64,000 bases of DNA from an uncultured Collinsella sp. Lineage in GTDB: Bacteria > Actinomycetota > Coriobacteriia > Coriobacteriales > Coriobacteriaceae. Within the stretch, counting starts at the first letter, position 1; each line of letters starts with the position of its first letter. The notes below the pieces were generated by a model. It had not been told where the DNA came from, searched no databases, and worked only from the letters and a program-made list of their open reading frames with translations. The position numbers were made by a program, and so were the translations under genes. Where the stretch lies: positions 6,153 to 70,152 of the forward strand of contig CAUBOH010000012.1 in the NCBI GenBank assembly GCA_958437495.1, in the 5' to 3' direction. Shown here piece by piece: positions 24,648-32,244 of this stretch.

Positions 24648-25964
24648 TTATTTAATATGCTTAAACAGTGCGGTCTCCTTTATCTTAGACATGTCGCATT
24701 CTCCATATTGTATCTGTCGACAAAGTTGGGCGAGTTCCGCTGCCGCCTTTCGGCCAAGACTAATTTCATTGCCATCGAGAACCGAATCGGTCTCGATACA
24801 AATGCACTCGGACTCGAAAGGAAATGACGTTACATATGATTTAATTTCTGAATTCTTGTTCGATATATCGCAATTGGCCGCTCTGCATATATCAACGAGT
24901 GGGACATTGATCCCGCCAAGTTGCTCGGACCATTCGCTCATATCTGATAGATACAGACCATTTGATGGTTTAGCCGAATTAATAAATGCATCAAGCATGC
25001 CGCTTAAATGAACGGCAACAGTCTTTTTGGAGAACAATGCTGTGAATAGTACGGCTGTCGCTTCTTTAAAAGTCAGCTTATCTAATTCATCAAGAATGTC
25101 ATTGATAGAAGATAAATCAATGAGGTGATGGCGTGAAACGTTATACGTCGACTCTTTTAACTGAGGAAATGTAGACTTTATTGCTTCAAGCCAATTCCGA
25201 TAGGAATCTGTTTGCGTATAATGCTCAACAAAATCATTTCCCAAACATTCCTCAATAAAGCTTTGGCCGAATTCAGGAGTAATACAATCCGGGAATCTAT
25301 ATTCGCATTCGGGATCGCTTCTTAATATTGGGAATGGGTCGGCTGCAAGGCGAAAGATCACACAAACCTTTACTGCCGCTATGAAATACCCAGCGAAATC
25401 TTCATGAATTCGACCTGCGCTTTCGGGGGCCATCCCATAGGGCTTGGTATAAAAGGATTCGTGACCTTGTTTGTGGATATACTTATTCGCTCGTCTATTG
25501 AGTTTGCTGATCAGCTCATCAATTTCGGGCATTTGCTCAAGGAGCTCTCTGTACTCACTGTCTGCTGCGCGCAACATTCCTGATAGCTTGGAAAATGAAG
25601 GAAAACTCTCAAGCGAGGCCCATTTCTTATATTTTGCCTCGCGTTCAGCGTTATCCAGATTCGTGAATAGCGCCCCGATAAGGATAACCTCTCCAGCCTG
25701 TCTGACGGAATAAAACGCTGCGTCAAAGTGACCCTGATGAATTAGATCCAGTGAGTTAGCCAGGAGTTGGCAGGATTCAAGCAGAAACTGATTAAATGAC
25801 GGCGTTTCGACAATTCCGCTTATAGAATCTGCCAATTCGTCAACATAACTATATAGATGATAATAGTCGAGTGTATTCTCTTTTGTTATGTACCGCTGAG
25901 GATGAAATCTCCAGCTGAATAGCTTTCCATTTACGTCTTCATCGTTAAAGTTCATGTTGTCCAT
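24648..25964 (-). CDS. Unknown protein upstream of the OLD gene (HEPN-like helix pair possible)
   Basis: A 438-aa mostly helical, acidic soluble protein with no family I can name. Residues about 65-105 read LLANSLDLIHQGHFDAAFYSVRQAGEVI-like, a pattern seen in HEPN-type helical bundles and in abortive-infection proteins, but no RxxxxH motif was confirmed. Later there is RRANKYIHKQGH near residue 165, an arginine-histidine-rich segment that could serve as such a site (inference only). It shares strand and low GC with the OLD-family gene and could be its partner. The start at 25964 is uncertain; an ATG 9 nt downstream has a better AAGATGGA site. Confidence 0.75.
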   Translation of the reverse strand: MDNMNFNDEDVNGKLFSWRFHPQRYITKENTLDYYHLYSYVDELADSISGIVETPSFNQFLLESCQLLANSLDLIHQGHFDAAFYSVRQAGEVILIGALFTNLDNAEREAKYKKWASLESFPSFSKLSGMLRAADSEYRELLEQMPEIDELISKLNRRANKYIHKQGHESFYTKPYGMAPESAGRIHEDFAGYFIAAVKVCVIFRLAADPFPILRSDPECEYRFPDCITPEFGQSFIEECLGNDFVEHYTQTDSYRNWLEAIKSTFPQLKESTYNVSRHHLIDLSSINDILDELDKLTFKEATAVLFTALFSKKTVAVHLSGMLDAFINSAKPSNGLYLSDMSEWSEQLGGINVPLVDICRAANCDISNKNSEIKSYVTSFPFESECICIETDSVLDGNEISLGRKAAAELAQLCRQIQYGECDMSKIKETALFKHIK

Positions 25965-26078
25965 CTTTCAAATTAATTTGAGCACTGGTCTATTTCTAAT
26001 ATGCGCATCTATCGGCTGGATCAGAATCAAGTGCTAACGTATATTTCGCGATGTCTACCTTAGTGTAAGGTTGATTAA

Positions 26079-26759
26079 ATGAGTGACAATAAATCCAGCC
26101 AGAACGCGCATGAAGAACGAGTATTTAATGATGTTATCCAATTATCTTTAGCGGCAGGTGGTTATAAGAAAAAGGCTGCAACGAAGCTGCGAGGCATTCT
26201 CCGCTCAGACGAAGAGCGCCCTGATCTCGTAATACGACGAGGCAATGGATCCATCATCGGAATGGAACATTTTAGGATTGATCACCATATTAAGCGGGGA
26301 CGTTCCGCTAGTTCGAAATCAGCGGAGCTAATGGCCAATATGAATGCTCGGCGCGAGAGACTAAAGCCAGCACTCAGCAGAAGCGACGAGGCGCTAGATG
26401 AAGCAGCTGAAGTCGTCGCAAGTTTTGTATCTAAAGAGGTCCATCAGTGCCACTCTGCTTGTTGCGATGACCTTTCACGTTCGCTCTCTGTTAGGTTGTT
26501 TGATAAAAGGTCGGGGCATGCAATCAAGCTATTGGACTACCGTAAAAACCTTATTGAGCGATATGGTGATGATCGCAATATCGAACTTGGCTATCTGATT
26601 GAGGTTCACTCTGATTTTCTCAGTTTGTTTTTGCACACCGGTTCCAAGGTCGTTCGCCTACAATCTGGCCATTGCCCCTTATTTGAGGATTTATTTACTC
26701 TTCTTCAGAAAGCCTCCGCTGAGGTTGATTGGATTCTTATAGGGTTTTTCCATGCCTAA
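26079..26759 (+). CDS. Unknown protein, first ORF of an overlapping trio; possible PD-(D/E)xK core
   Basis: A 226-aa soluble protein. Residues about 45-70 read RPDLVIRRGNGSIIGMEHFRIDHH, a D-...-E-x-F/K-like pattern that resembles the metal site of PD-(D/E)xK nucleases, but the lysine is replaced. It ends WILIGFFHA and overlaps the next frame by 31 nt at a T5 run (26745-26749). Adding one T there would join it to the next ORF, so it may be the 5' part of one larger gene. It diverges from the 438-aa gene across 114 nt. Confidence 0.65.
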   Translation: MSDNKSSQNAHEERVFNDVIQLSLAAGGYKKKAATKLRGILRSDEERPDLVIRRGNGSIIGMEHFRIDHHIKRGRSASSKSAELMANMNARRERLKPALSRSDEALDEAAEVVASFVSKEVHQCHSACCDDLSRSLSVRLFDKRSGHAIKLLDYRKNLIERYGDDRNIELGYLIEVHSDFLSLFLHTGSKVVRLQSGHCPLFEDLFTLLQKASAEVDWILIGFFHA

Positions 26760-27115
26760 CAAATCAAATTGTTGATGCGGCAGTTATAGATTGCCGCAAT
26801 GATTTATTCAACGAAAGTTGCCGTAGGCAAGGTCTATATTCAACCACCTATTTAGGGCTGGGGAAATCTGAGCCCTATTACATCCAAAAGAGGGAGGGTG
26901 ATACTACGGTAAAGCAGGACGGAGATAATTACACTATTCTTTTGGAAAACCCCGCCGAGTTTATCGATCCAATTACTTTATTCCGAAACGCAATTAGTGA
27001 AGCGGCGAGAGCTTTAAACTTAAAGAAAGCTGGCAAGCCATTTACAACAACGTTATCAGTTCAGATGGTCTATGAAGTGGTATGGATGAGGGGTCCAAGG
27101 TGCCTGGAACCGTAA
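26729..27115 (+). CDS. Unknown protein, second ORF of the trio (likely continuation after a frame break)
   Basis: A frame whose protein-like part begins about CLTNQIVDAAVIDCRNDLF and runs to MRGPRCLEP. The formal start is a TTG inside the upstream gene without a ribosome site, which argues that it is the continuation of the 226-aa protein rather than a separate gene. Hydrophobic and charged residues alternate normally, with ENPAEFIDPITLFRNAISEA as the clearest helical stretch. No family recognised. Confidence 0.5.
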   Translation: MDSYRVFPCLTNQIVDAAVIDCRNDLFNESCRRQGLYSTTYLGLGKSEPYYIQKREGDTTVKQDGDNYTILLENPAEFIDPITLFRNAISEAARALNLKKAGKPFTTTLSVQMVYEVVWMRGPRCLEP

Positions 27116-27240
27116 CCGAGTCGGATATTGAATCCTTATTGCTAGAGGTTGGACCAAACGAACTTTATTCTCGTCTTCGAGCATTTTGTGACCGCTATCA
27201 AATTTCAAACCCATCAGACCACGCGCCTCGGTTAGTTTGA
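27082..27240 (+). CDS. Small third ORF of the trio (52 aa)
   Basis: Begins MDEGSKVPGTVTESDIESLL and ends SNPSDHAPRLV. It overlaps the second ORF by 34 nt in a third frame. One extra G in the G4 run at 27090-27093 would fuse the two. It may be the true C-terminus of a single broken gene spanning 26079-27240. Confidence 0.4.
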   Translation: MDEGSKVPGTVTESDIESLLLEVGPNELYSRLRAFCDRYQISNPSDHAPRLV

Positions 27241-27282
27241 CAAACGGTCGTTTTAAAGGATTGATTATATCGGTTATAAATA

Positions 27283-27322
27283 GCACGAGGGGGTGTCGGC
27301 GCCAGCCGACACCCCCTCGTGC
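27283..27322. terminator. Perfect 18-bp stem with 4-nt loop
   Basis: GCACGAGGGGGTGTCGGC, loop GCCA, then its exact complement. It sits between the end of the ORF trio and the end of the ugd remnant, so it can serve as a bidirectional terminator; the flanking T-tracts are weak. Confidence 0.6.
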
Positions 27323-27376
27323 TCAGCTAAATTGATTGTACTGTAGACTAGCTCGCCCAGCGCGGCCAACACTCCC

Positions 27377-28115
27377 CTAGTCCCTCTTAAACAAATCCCT
27401 CGTGTACACCTTGTCCCCACGTCCGCGAGCTCATCGCTCCAGCGGTTGGCGACGATCACGTCGCAGCCGGCCTTGAAGGCCTCCAGGTCGTGGGTCACCT
27501 CGGAGCCGAAGAACTCCGGCGCGTCCAGCGTGGGCTCGTAGACCACAACGGGCACGCCCTTGGCCTTCACGCGCTTCATGACGCCCTGGATGGAGCTCGC
27601 GCGGAAGTTGTCGGAGTTGGACTTCATCGTCAGGCGGTACACGCCCACGACAGGCTTCTCCTTGCCGGCGTACACGCGGTCCCAGACCATCTGCAGCACC
27701 TCGTCGGCCACGAAGTCCTTGCGGGTGCGGTTGGCCTCCACGATGGCCTCGATCAGGTTCTGGGGCACGTCCCTGTAGTTGGCCAGCAGCTGCTTGGTGT
27801 CCTTGGGCAGGCAGTAGCCGCCGTAGCCGAAGCTGGGGTTGTTATAGTGGCTGCCGATGCGCAGCTCCAGGCACACGCCGTCGATGACGTCGCGGGTGTT
27901 GAGGCCGCGGACCTCACAGTAGGTGTCGAGCTCGTTGAAGTAAGCGACGCGAAGCGCCAGGTACGTGTTGGCGAACAGCTTGACGGCCTCGGCCTCGGTG
28001 GTGCCCAGCACCAGCTCCGGGATGCCCACGGTGCCGTCGGCGTTCACGCACTCGAGCTCGGCGGGGTCGGCGCTCTGCGGCCGCGACGGCGTCGGCGTCC
28101 TCCTTCGGTGCGCCC
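27377..28115 (-). pseudogene. ugd: UDP-glucose 6-dehydrogenase remnant
   Basis: The minus strand encodes the C-terminal two thirds of a UDP-glucose dehydrogenase, which oxidises UDP-glucose to UDP-glucuronate: AVKLFANTYLALRVAYFNEL, RIGSHYNNPSFGYGGYCLP with the catalytic cysteine, DVIVANRWSDEL. The NAD-binding N-terminus is missing. Two frame breaks are visible. Near 28070 a VGAPKEDADAVAAA segment is in a different frame from the ADPAELECVN that should follow. At the C-terminus a C4 run on the plus strand (27415-27418) needs one more base to restore the expected DKVYTRDLFKRD end and the TAG at 27379-27377. The uninterrupted part alone could encode about 250 aa but without a coenzyme domain. 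Confidence 0.85.
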
Positions 28116-28243
28116 ACCAATGGACATCCCTGATCGAGAGGAAAGCAGCAGGAACAGGTGGTTGGCTGGGCGCTAATTTTCGGCTGGAAAGCGAGTGGTA
28201 TGATTCGACCTACAGGCTTTCGAATCGAAACGGCGGATTGAGC

Positions 28244-29167
28244 ATGGGAAATGCTGTGATAACGCTCAGGGACTTGATGCCGGTGGCGCACCCCGAGAAA
28301 ACAAAGGTTAAGTTCAACATGAACGCGGGCGATGTGAACCTGCGCGCGTACGACCTGCTGCTGAGAGACACCTCGACCCCTGAGAGGACCGATAACAGCT
28401 CGCGATGGTATGAGATGAACGCATGGAGGAGCGCGACAGGGCAGGCGAACAACAACCTCAACCATGCGGAGTACCTGCTCTCGTTCGCCCAGTACTACAT
28501 CTACGGGCCCGAGTACTTCATCTTCGGCGGCATGCACAAAGTGGAGAAAGCAGTGCCCGAGGTGCTGGGGGGCGTAGGCTACAAGCTGACACTTCTTCCC
28601 GACTATGAGGCCTACATCAAGCGCCTCATCATCAAGCTGAAGAAGCCTATCGGGTGGAACATCTACAACAAGTTCTACGAGAACACGATGCATGACTTCG
28701 AGCCCGTGGTGTACGAGTACTCTATGAGCCTAGGCAACGTTGCCTCCTTCCCCGGCTACAAGTATGTGTGCATCGACCACAAAACCCTGCAGGCCGTTAT
28801 CGCCAGCGTGGGCTCCGACTGGTACTGGGCGCTGGACAACGTGAAGGGCGTCTACTGCATCACCGACACAGCGACGGGGCGGCTCTACGTGGGCTCGGCC
28901 TCGGGCGACAGCATGAAGGACGAGGGCGCGGACTTGGGCATCTGGCAGCGCTGGAGCGCCTATGCCAACCCCGAGGACCCGACGGGCGGCAACAAGGAGT
29001 TCAAGGCCATCATGGCAAGGTACGGGGCTGGATACATCGTCAAGAACTTCACCTATTCCATCCTAGAGGTGTGCGACACCAAGATGACCACCGCCGAGGT
29101 GTGCGAGCGCGAGAGCCACTGGAAGAACGTGCTGGGCTCGCGCAAGTTCGGCATGAACTGGAACTAG
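28244..29167 (+). CDS. GIY-YIG domain protein
   Basis: A 307-aa protein. The first 195 residues are of unknown fold. The C-terminal 105 residues carry a GIY-YIG nuclease domain: GVYCITD, then LYVGSASG, an arginine in IWQRWSAY, and the glutamate of VCERESHWKNVLGSR. The native activity is a metal-dependent single-strand cut, but the substrate is unknown. The start at 28244 was chosen because the sequence upstream is the antisense of the ugd remnant; a TGGTATGAT extended -10-like element lies 45 nt before it. The following gene starts directly after its TAG. Similar large GIY-YIG proteins occur in mobile or defence loci (inference). Confidence 0.82.
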   Translation: MGNAVITLRDLMPVAHPEKTKVKFNMNAGDVNLRAYDLLLRDTSTPERTDNSSRWYEMNAWRSATGQANNNLNHAEYLLSFAQYYIYGPEYFIFGGMHKVEKAVPEVLGGVGYKLTLLPDYEAYIKRLIIKLKKPIGWNIYNKFYENTMHDFEPVVYEYSMSLGNVASFPGYKYVCIDHKTLQAVIASVGSDWYWALDNVKGVYCITDTATGRLYVGSASGDSMKDEGADLGIWQRWSAYANPEDPTGGNKEFKAIMARYGAGYIVKNFTYSILEVCDTKMTTAEVCERESHWKNVLGSRKFGMNWN

Positions 29168-30292
29168 GTGCGCACCATGGGCTTGTCGCGGACGGTGAGG
29201 GACTGTGCATACGGCATGACTGTGGGCGATGCGCTCGGCGTGCCCTACGAGTTCATGCCGCGCGGCAGCTTCACCTGCACCGACATGGTGGGGCATGGCA
29301 CGCACAACCAGCCCGCGGGCACATGGAGCGACGACACGTCCATGGCGCTCGCGCTCTGCGACAGCTACCGCGAGCTGGGCGACATCAATTGCGACGACAT
29401 CCTCGCCAAGTTCCGCAAATGGATAAACGAGGGCGCATACACCGCCGACGGGAACGTTTTCGATTACGGCAATGCCACCAGGCAGGCGCTCGATACGGGT
29501 CGCGGGCTCACGAGTGAGTGCAGCAAGGGCAACGGTTCGCTCATGCGCTGCCTGCCCATGGTGTTCATGGAGTGATCCGACTACGACATAAGGGAGGTAA
29601 GCGCGATCACCCACGCCACCGACGACTGCTGCCAGGCCTGCGTGGACATGGTCGCCTACGCACGCGAGGTGCTCTACAGCGGACGCGCCGGCCACGTGAG
29701 CGAGGAGAAGGCTGGCGCCAGCGGCGGATACGTGTGGGATACCTACAACACCGCCATCTGGTGCCTGGAACATACCGACAACTACCGTGACTGCGTGCTG
29801 ACTGCCGTAAACCTGGGCGACGATACCGACACGACGGCCTGCGTGGCCGGCGGGCTGGCCGGCATCCTGTACGGATACGAGGGCATCCCGGCCGAGTGGA
29901 TAGAGGCCCTGCGCGGCAAGGACGTGATAGACGCCTGCCTGTTCGGCGGGGTTTACGGGGACGACCTGCGCGAGTTTCTCAAGTGCTTCGAGGACTCGCT
30001 GGACGGTCCAGCCCGCGACTTCTACGGGCTGGCCCATGATATGTTCGCCCTGGGTTGGCATATGGACTGCGGCGAGTCCTTTGCCGAGACGTATCCGCAC
30101 TCTGGCACATCCGAGGGTCTGCGAGAGGACATAGGCACCATAAACGACGTGGGGCTTCTGGGCAGCGGCGTCTTTTCCCGATGGCGCTACGTCACGCACT
30201 GGAAGTGCGACGGCACACCCGACGAGGACGACCTGGAGTGGTTCAGGCTGGCGCTCGGAAGGCTGCGCGAGCTGACATCTTTTCAAAGGTGA
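29168..30292 (+). pseudogene. ADP-ribosylglycohydrolase (DraG family), interrupted by an in-frame TGA
   Basis: Two frame-identical halves of a 374-residue ADP-ribosylglycohydrolase, an enzyme removing ADP-ribose from proteins or nucleic acid. Before the stop: GMTVGDALGVPYEF, the metal-site WSDDTSMALAL, and GNGSLMRCLPMV. After it: AITHATDDCCQA and LGDDTDTTACVAGGLAG, the second metal site. The TGA at 29573-29575 splits the frame at codon 136; everything else is intact. The formal start is a GTG abutting the GIY-YIG stop; an ATG lies 9 nt later. The second half alone has no good start. A recent nonsense mutation or a sequencing error is most likely. Confidence 0.88.
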
Positions 30293-30363
30293 GCTTGAGC
30301 AGGAAAGTAATTTGCAAATTATGAAAAAATGCAGTTCAGGCCATTAAAAATCGCATGCAAATT

Positions 30364-30388
30364 AAAAAAGCCACTCAATCGAGTGGCC
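30364..30388 (-). terminator. Terminator after tRNA-Ala copy C
   Basis: On the minus strand GCCACTC GATT GAGTGGC followed by TTTTTT. Confidence 0.9.
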
Positions 30389-30400
30389 TTGCATTCACGA

Positions 30401-30476
30401 TGGTGGAGACGAGGGGGATCGAACCCCTGACCTCTTGACTGCCAGTCAAGCGCTCTCCCAGCTGAGCTACGCCCCC
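30401..30476 (-). tRNA. tRNA-Ala (GGC), copy C
   Basis: Same mature sequence as copies A and B (GGC anticodon, G3-U70), but here the 3' CCA is encoded, and the flanks are unrelated except for the promoter. It marks the right border of the accessory stretch. Confidence 0.97.
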
Positions 30477-30489
30477 GTGACAAGGTAGT

Positions 30490-30518
30490 ACTATAGGGGA
30501 AGATCTTCGGAGATGCAA
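30490..30518 (-). promoter_or_regulatory. Promoter of tRNA-Ala copy C
   Basis: Minus-strand TTGCAT (30518-30513) and TATAGT (30495-30490) with 17 bp between, as at copies A and B, despite a different spacer sequence. Confidence 0.82.
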
Positions 30519-30572
30519 GAAGGAATTTTGGATTGATTATCCACCTTACGGGTTTTCCTGGGACGGTGGCCC

Positions 30573-31214
30573 CTACTTGTAAAGGCACCCGATGGCGGTG
30601 CCGGTGTGGACTTCGATCTTTGCGGTGGATCGGACTATGTTGCTGATGCCTGTGTCGGCTAGCAGGGCTAGGGGGCTGTGGTCTAGTTCCCATTCTAGGC
30701 CGTGTTCGCTTAGCTTGGTGTTAGGGGCTATAGCGATGATGGAAAACGTCTTGCCCTCGGCGCCCTCGATGGTCCACGATTCGTCTGCGTGAAGGATGCG
30801 GGCGACTACCTTGTCCTCGGCAATCCAGACTGGAGCGTCTTCGTAGCCTGCGAGCAGGCCCAGTACGGAAAGCGCCATATCCGGACGGCCACCGGTTGCG
30901 CAGGTTGCCACAACCTCGGCACCCGGCCAACGAAGGCGGACGGAATCGAGGGCCAGCGCCAGATCGGTATAGTCCTTGTAGGGGTCGTGACGCTCAACTT
31001 CAAAGTCGGTGGCAGCATCGACCAGCGCGCGACCCGCGTCACTCACCGTGTCGGCATCTCCCACATATACGTCGCAGCCCAATCCCGCCCCCAGCAGTGC
31101 GTCAAGTCCGCGGTCCACGGCGACAACGTGGTCGCACTCCCCCGCCAATTCACGCAGCAGATCCGCGCTCGCCACCACGGGCGAGCCACAGACCACTAAT
31201 ACCTTGCAAGCCAC
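30573..31214 (-). CDS. Thiamine pyrophosphokinase
   Basis: A 213-aa enzyme converting thiamine to thiamine diphosphate with ATP. Family landmarks: VAVDRGLDALLGAG, the metal-site YVGDADTVSDAG, the KDYTDLALALD signature, a GGRPDMALSVLGLL segment, and a C-terminal thiamine-binding domain around SIIAIAPNTKLSEHGLEWEL with SNIV. The start is GTG at 31214, with GAGGG close upstream. It follows the HAD gene by 9 nt; they are probably one transcript. Confidence 0.92.
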   Translation of the reverse strand: MACKVLVVCGSPVVASADLLRELAGECDHVVAVDRGLDALLGAGLGCDVYVGDADTVSDAGRALVDAATDFEVERHDPYKDYTDLALALDSVRLRWPGAEVVATCATGGRPDMALSVLGLLAGYEDAPVWIAEDKVVARILHADESWTIEGAEGKTFSIIAIAPNTKLSEHGLEWELDHSPLALLADTGISNIVRSTAKIEVHTGTAIGCLYK

Positions 31215-31223
31215 AGCCCTCGC

Positions 31224-31913
31224 CTATCCCTCAAATGTAAGCACGCGGGCCAGATCCAGCTCCTCGTAGCTGTCGATAAAGATATCGCAGTTGGCGCGCA
31301 CGTCATCGCGCTTCATGCGGCCGTACGGGTCATAGATGCCCACGCGCTTAAAGCCGGCGGAGCCAGAGCTCTTAAGGCCAAAGACGGCGTCCTCAAACAC
31401 CCATGCGCGCTCAAACTTGCACCCGTGGCGCTCCTCCAGGCGGCGCAGCGCCAGCTCGTACACATCGGGGAACTGTTTGGAGCGTCCCGCCTCGCCCGTC
31501 GTGGTAACAAACTCCATGTAAGCGTCGAGCCCGGCACCAGCGAGCGCGGACTGCACCAGCTCGGCCGGCGTGGATGTGGCCACGCACATGGCAATGCCCG
31601 CCGCCTTCGCCTGCTCCAAAAACGCCAGAAGCCCCTCGCGCGGCGGCACCTTGGAGTACCCATCAATCAAAATCTCGCCCAGCTCGCGATATAGCTCCTC
31701 GCCATTCGCGCCAATGCCCCACGTGTCGTGGTAGGCCTGGCACTCATCCTCCAGTGACAGGTGCTCAAATTGGGCAAAGTCATCCACGGTCACGTCGATC
31801 CCGTGGCGGCGCAATAACTCGGGCTGGGCATAGGCCCAAACAGGGGTGCTATTTACCAGCGTGCCATCGCAATCGAAAATAAAAGCAACCTGGGGAGCGG
31901 CGGTATGGGACAT
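31224..31913 (-). CDS. HAD-superfamily hydrolase (beta-phosphoglucomutase-like)
   Basis: A 229-aa cytosolic phosphatase-type protein. Motif I FIFDCDGTLVNST, motif II CVATSTP, motif III lysine in GRSKQFPDVY, and motif IV VFEDAVFGLKSS are all present, with the helical cap between motifs I and II. Closest type is the beta-phosphoglucomutase/phosphoglycolate phosphatase subgroup; the substrate cannot be told. The start at 31913 has AAAGG upstream. It diverges from glgB across a 331-bp region with operator-like palindromes. Confidence 0.9.
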   Translation of the reverse strand: MSHTAAPQVAFIFDCDGTLVNSTPVWAYAQPELLRRHGIDVTVDDFAQFEHLSLEDECQAYHDTWGIGANGEELYRELGEILIDGYSKVPPREGLLAFLEQAKAAGIAMCVATSTPAELVQSALAGAGLDAYMEFVTTTGEAGRSKQFPDVYELALRRLEERHGCKFERAWVFEDAVFGLKSSGSAGFKRVGIYDPYGRMKRDDVRANCDIFIDSYEELDLARVLTFEG

Positions 31914-32244
31914 AAACAAACCTTTCGATGTCAAATGGTAAACATCCTGCTAAAAGCGTTTTACCAAACGTCAGCCAAACAATTTTGAAACCCAAATTGA
32001 TAAAACTGTCAAGAGTTTTACCACGGCAATTCTGCCAGTGGTATAAACATGTCGCTTGCCGATTAAACGCCCCCGCAAAACCGCTTTCGTTCATAAAACT
32101 AACGTACAGGTGTTATCGTAGTTTTTGCCGAAAGTTCCACCGAGCACGCGAGGTGGAACGAATCACAGAAACTTCGCCGTCCCTTCGATTCGTGCAGCCT
32201 TGGACCTTTCGCATCTAGTCACCAAGGCAACACGCTGCCGCGTC
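31914..32244. promoter_or_regulatory. Divergent control region of the HAD gene and glgB with operator-like palindromes
   Basis: AT-rich for the window. TAAAAGCGTTTTA (31951-31963, followed by CCAAA) and TAAAACT-6-AGTTTTA (32001-32020) are palindromes of a kind bound by LacI/MalR-type repressors. The first closely matches the TTGGTAAAACGATTTT word at 41905-41920 upstream of the GH13-GH77 gene when read on the minus strand. A possible glgB promoter is TTCATA-17-TTATCG (about 32091-32119). No LacI-type gene is in the window. Confidence 0.5.

Noticed and set aside
26745..26749. Programmed -1 frameshift at the T5 run
   Set aside because: No X-XXY-YYZ slippery heptamer in frame and no clear downstream structure; an indel is more likely.
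29573..29575. In-frame TGA in the DraG gene read as selenocysteine
   Set aside because: No conserved cysteine/selenocysteine position is known there in the family, and no SECIS-like hairpin was seen just downstream; a nonsense change is simpler.
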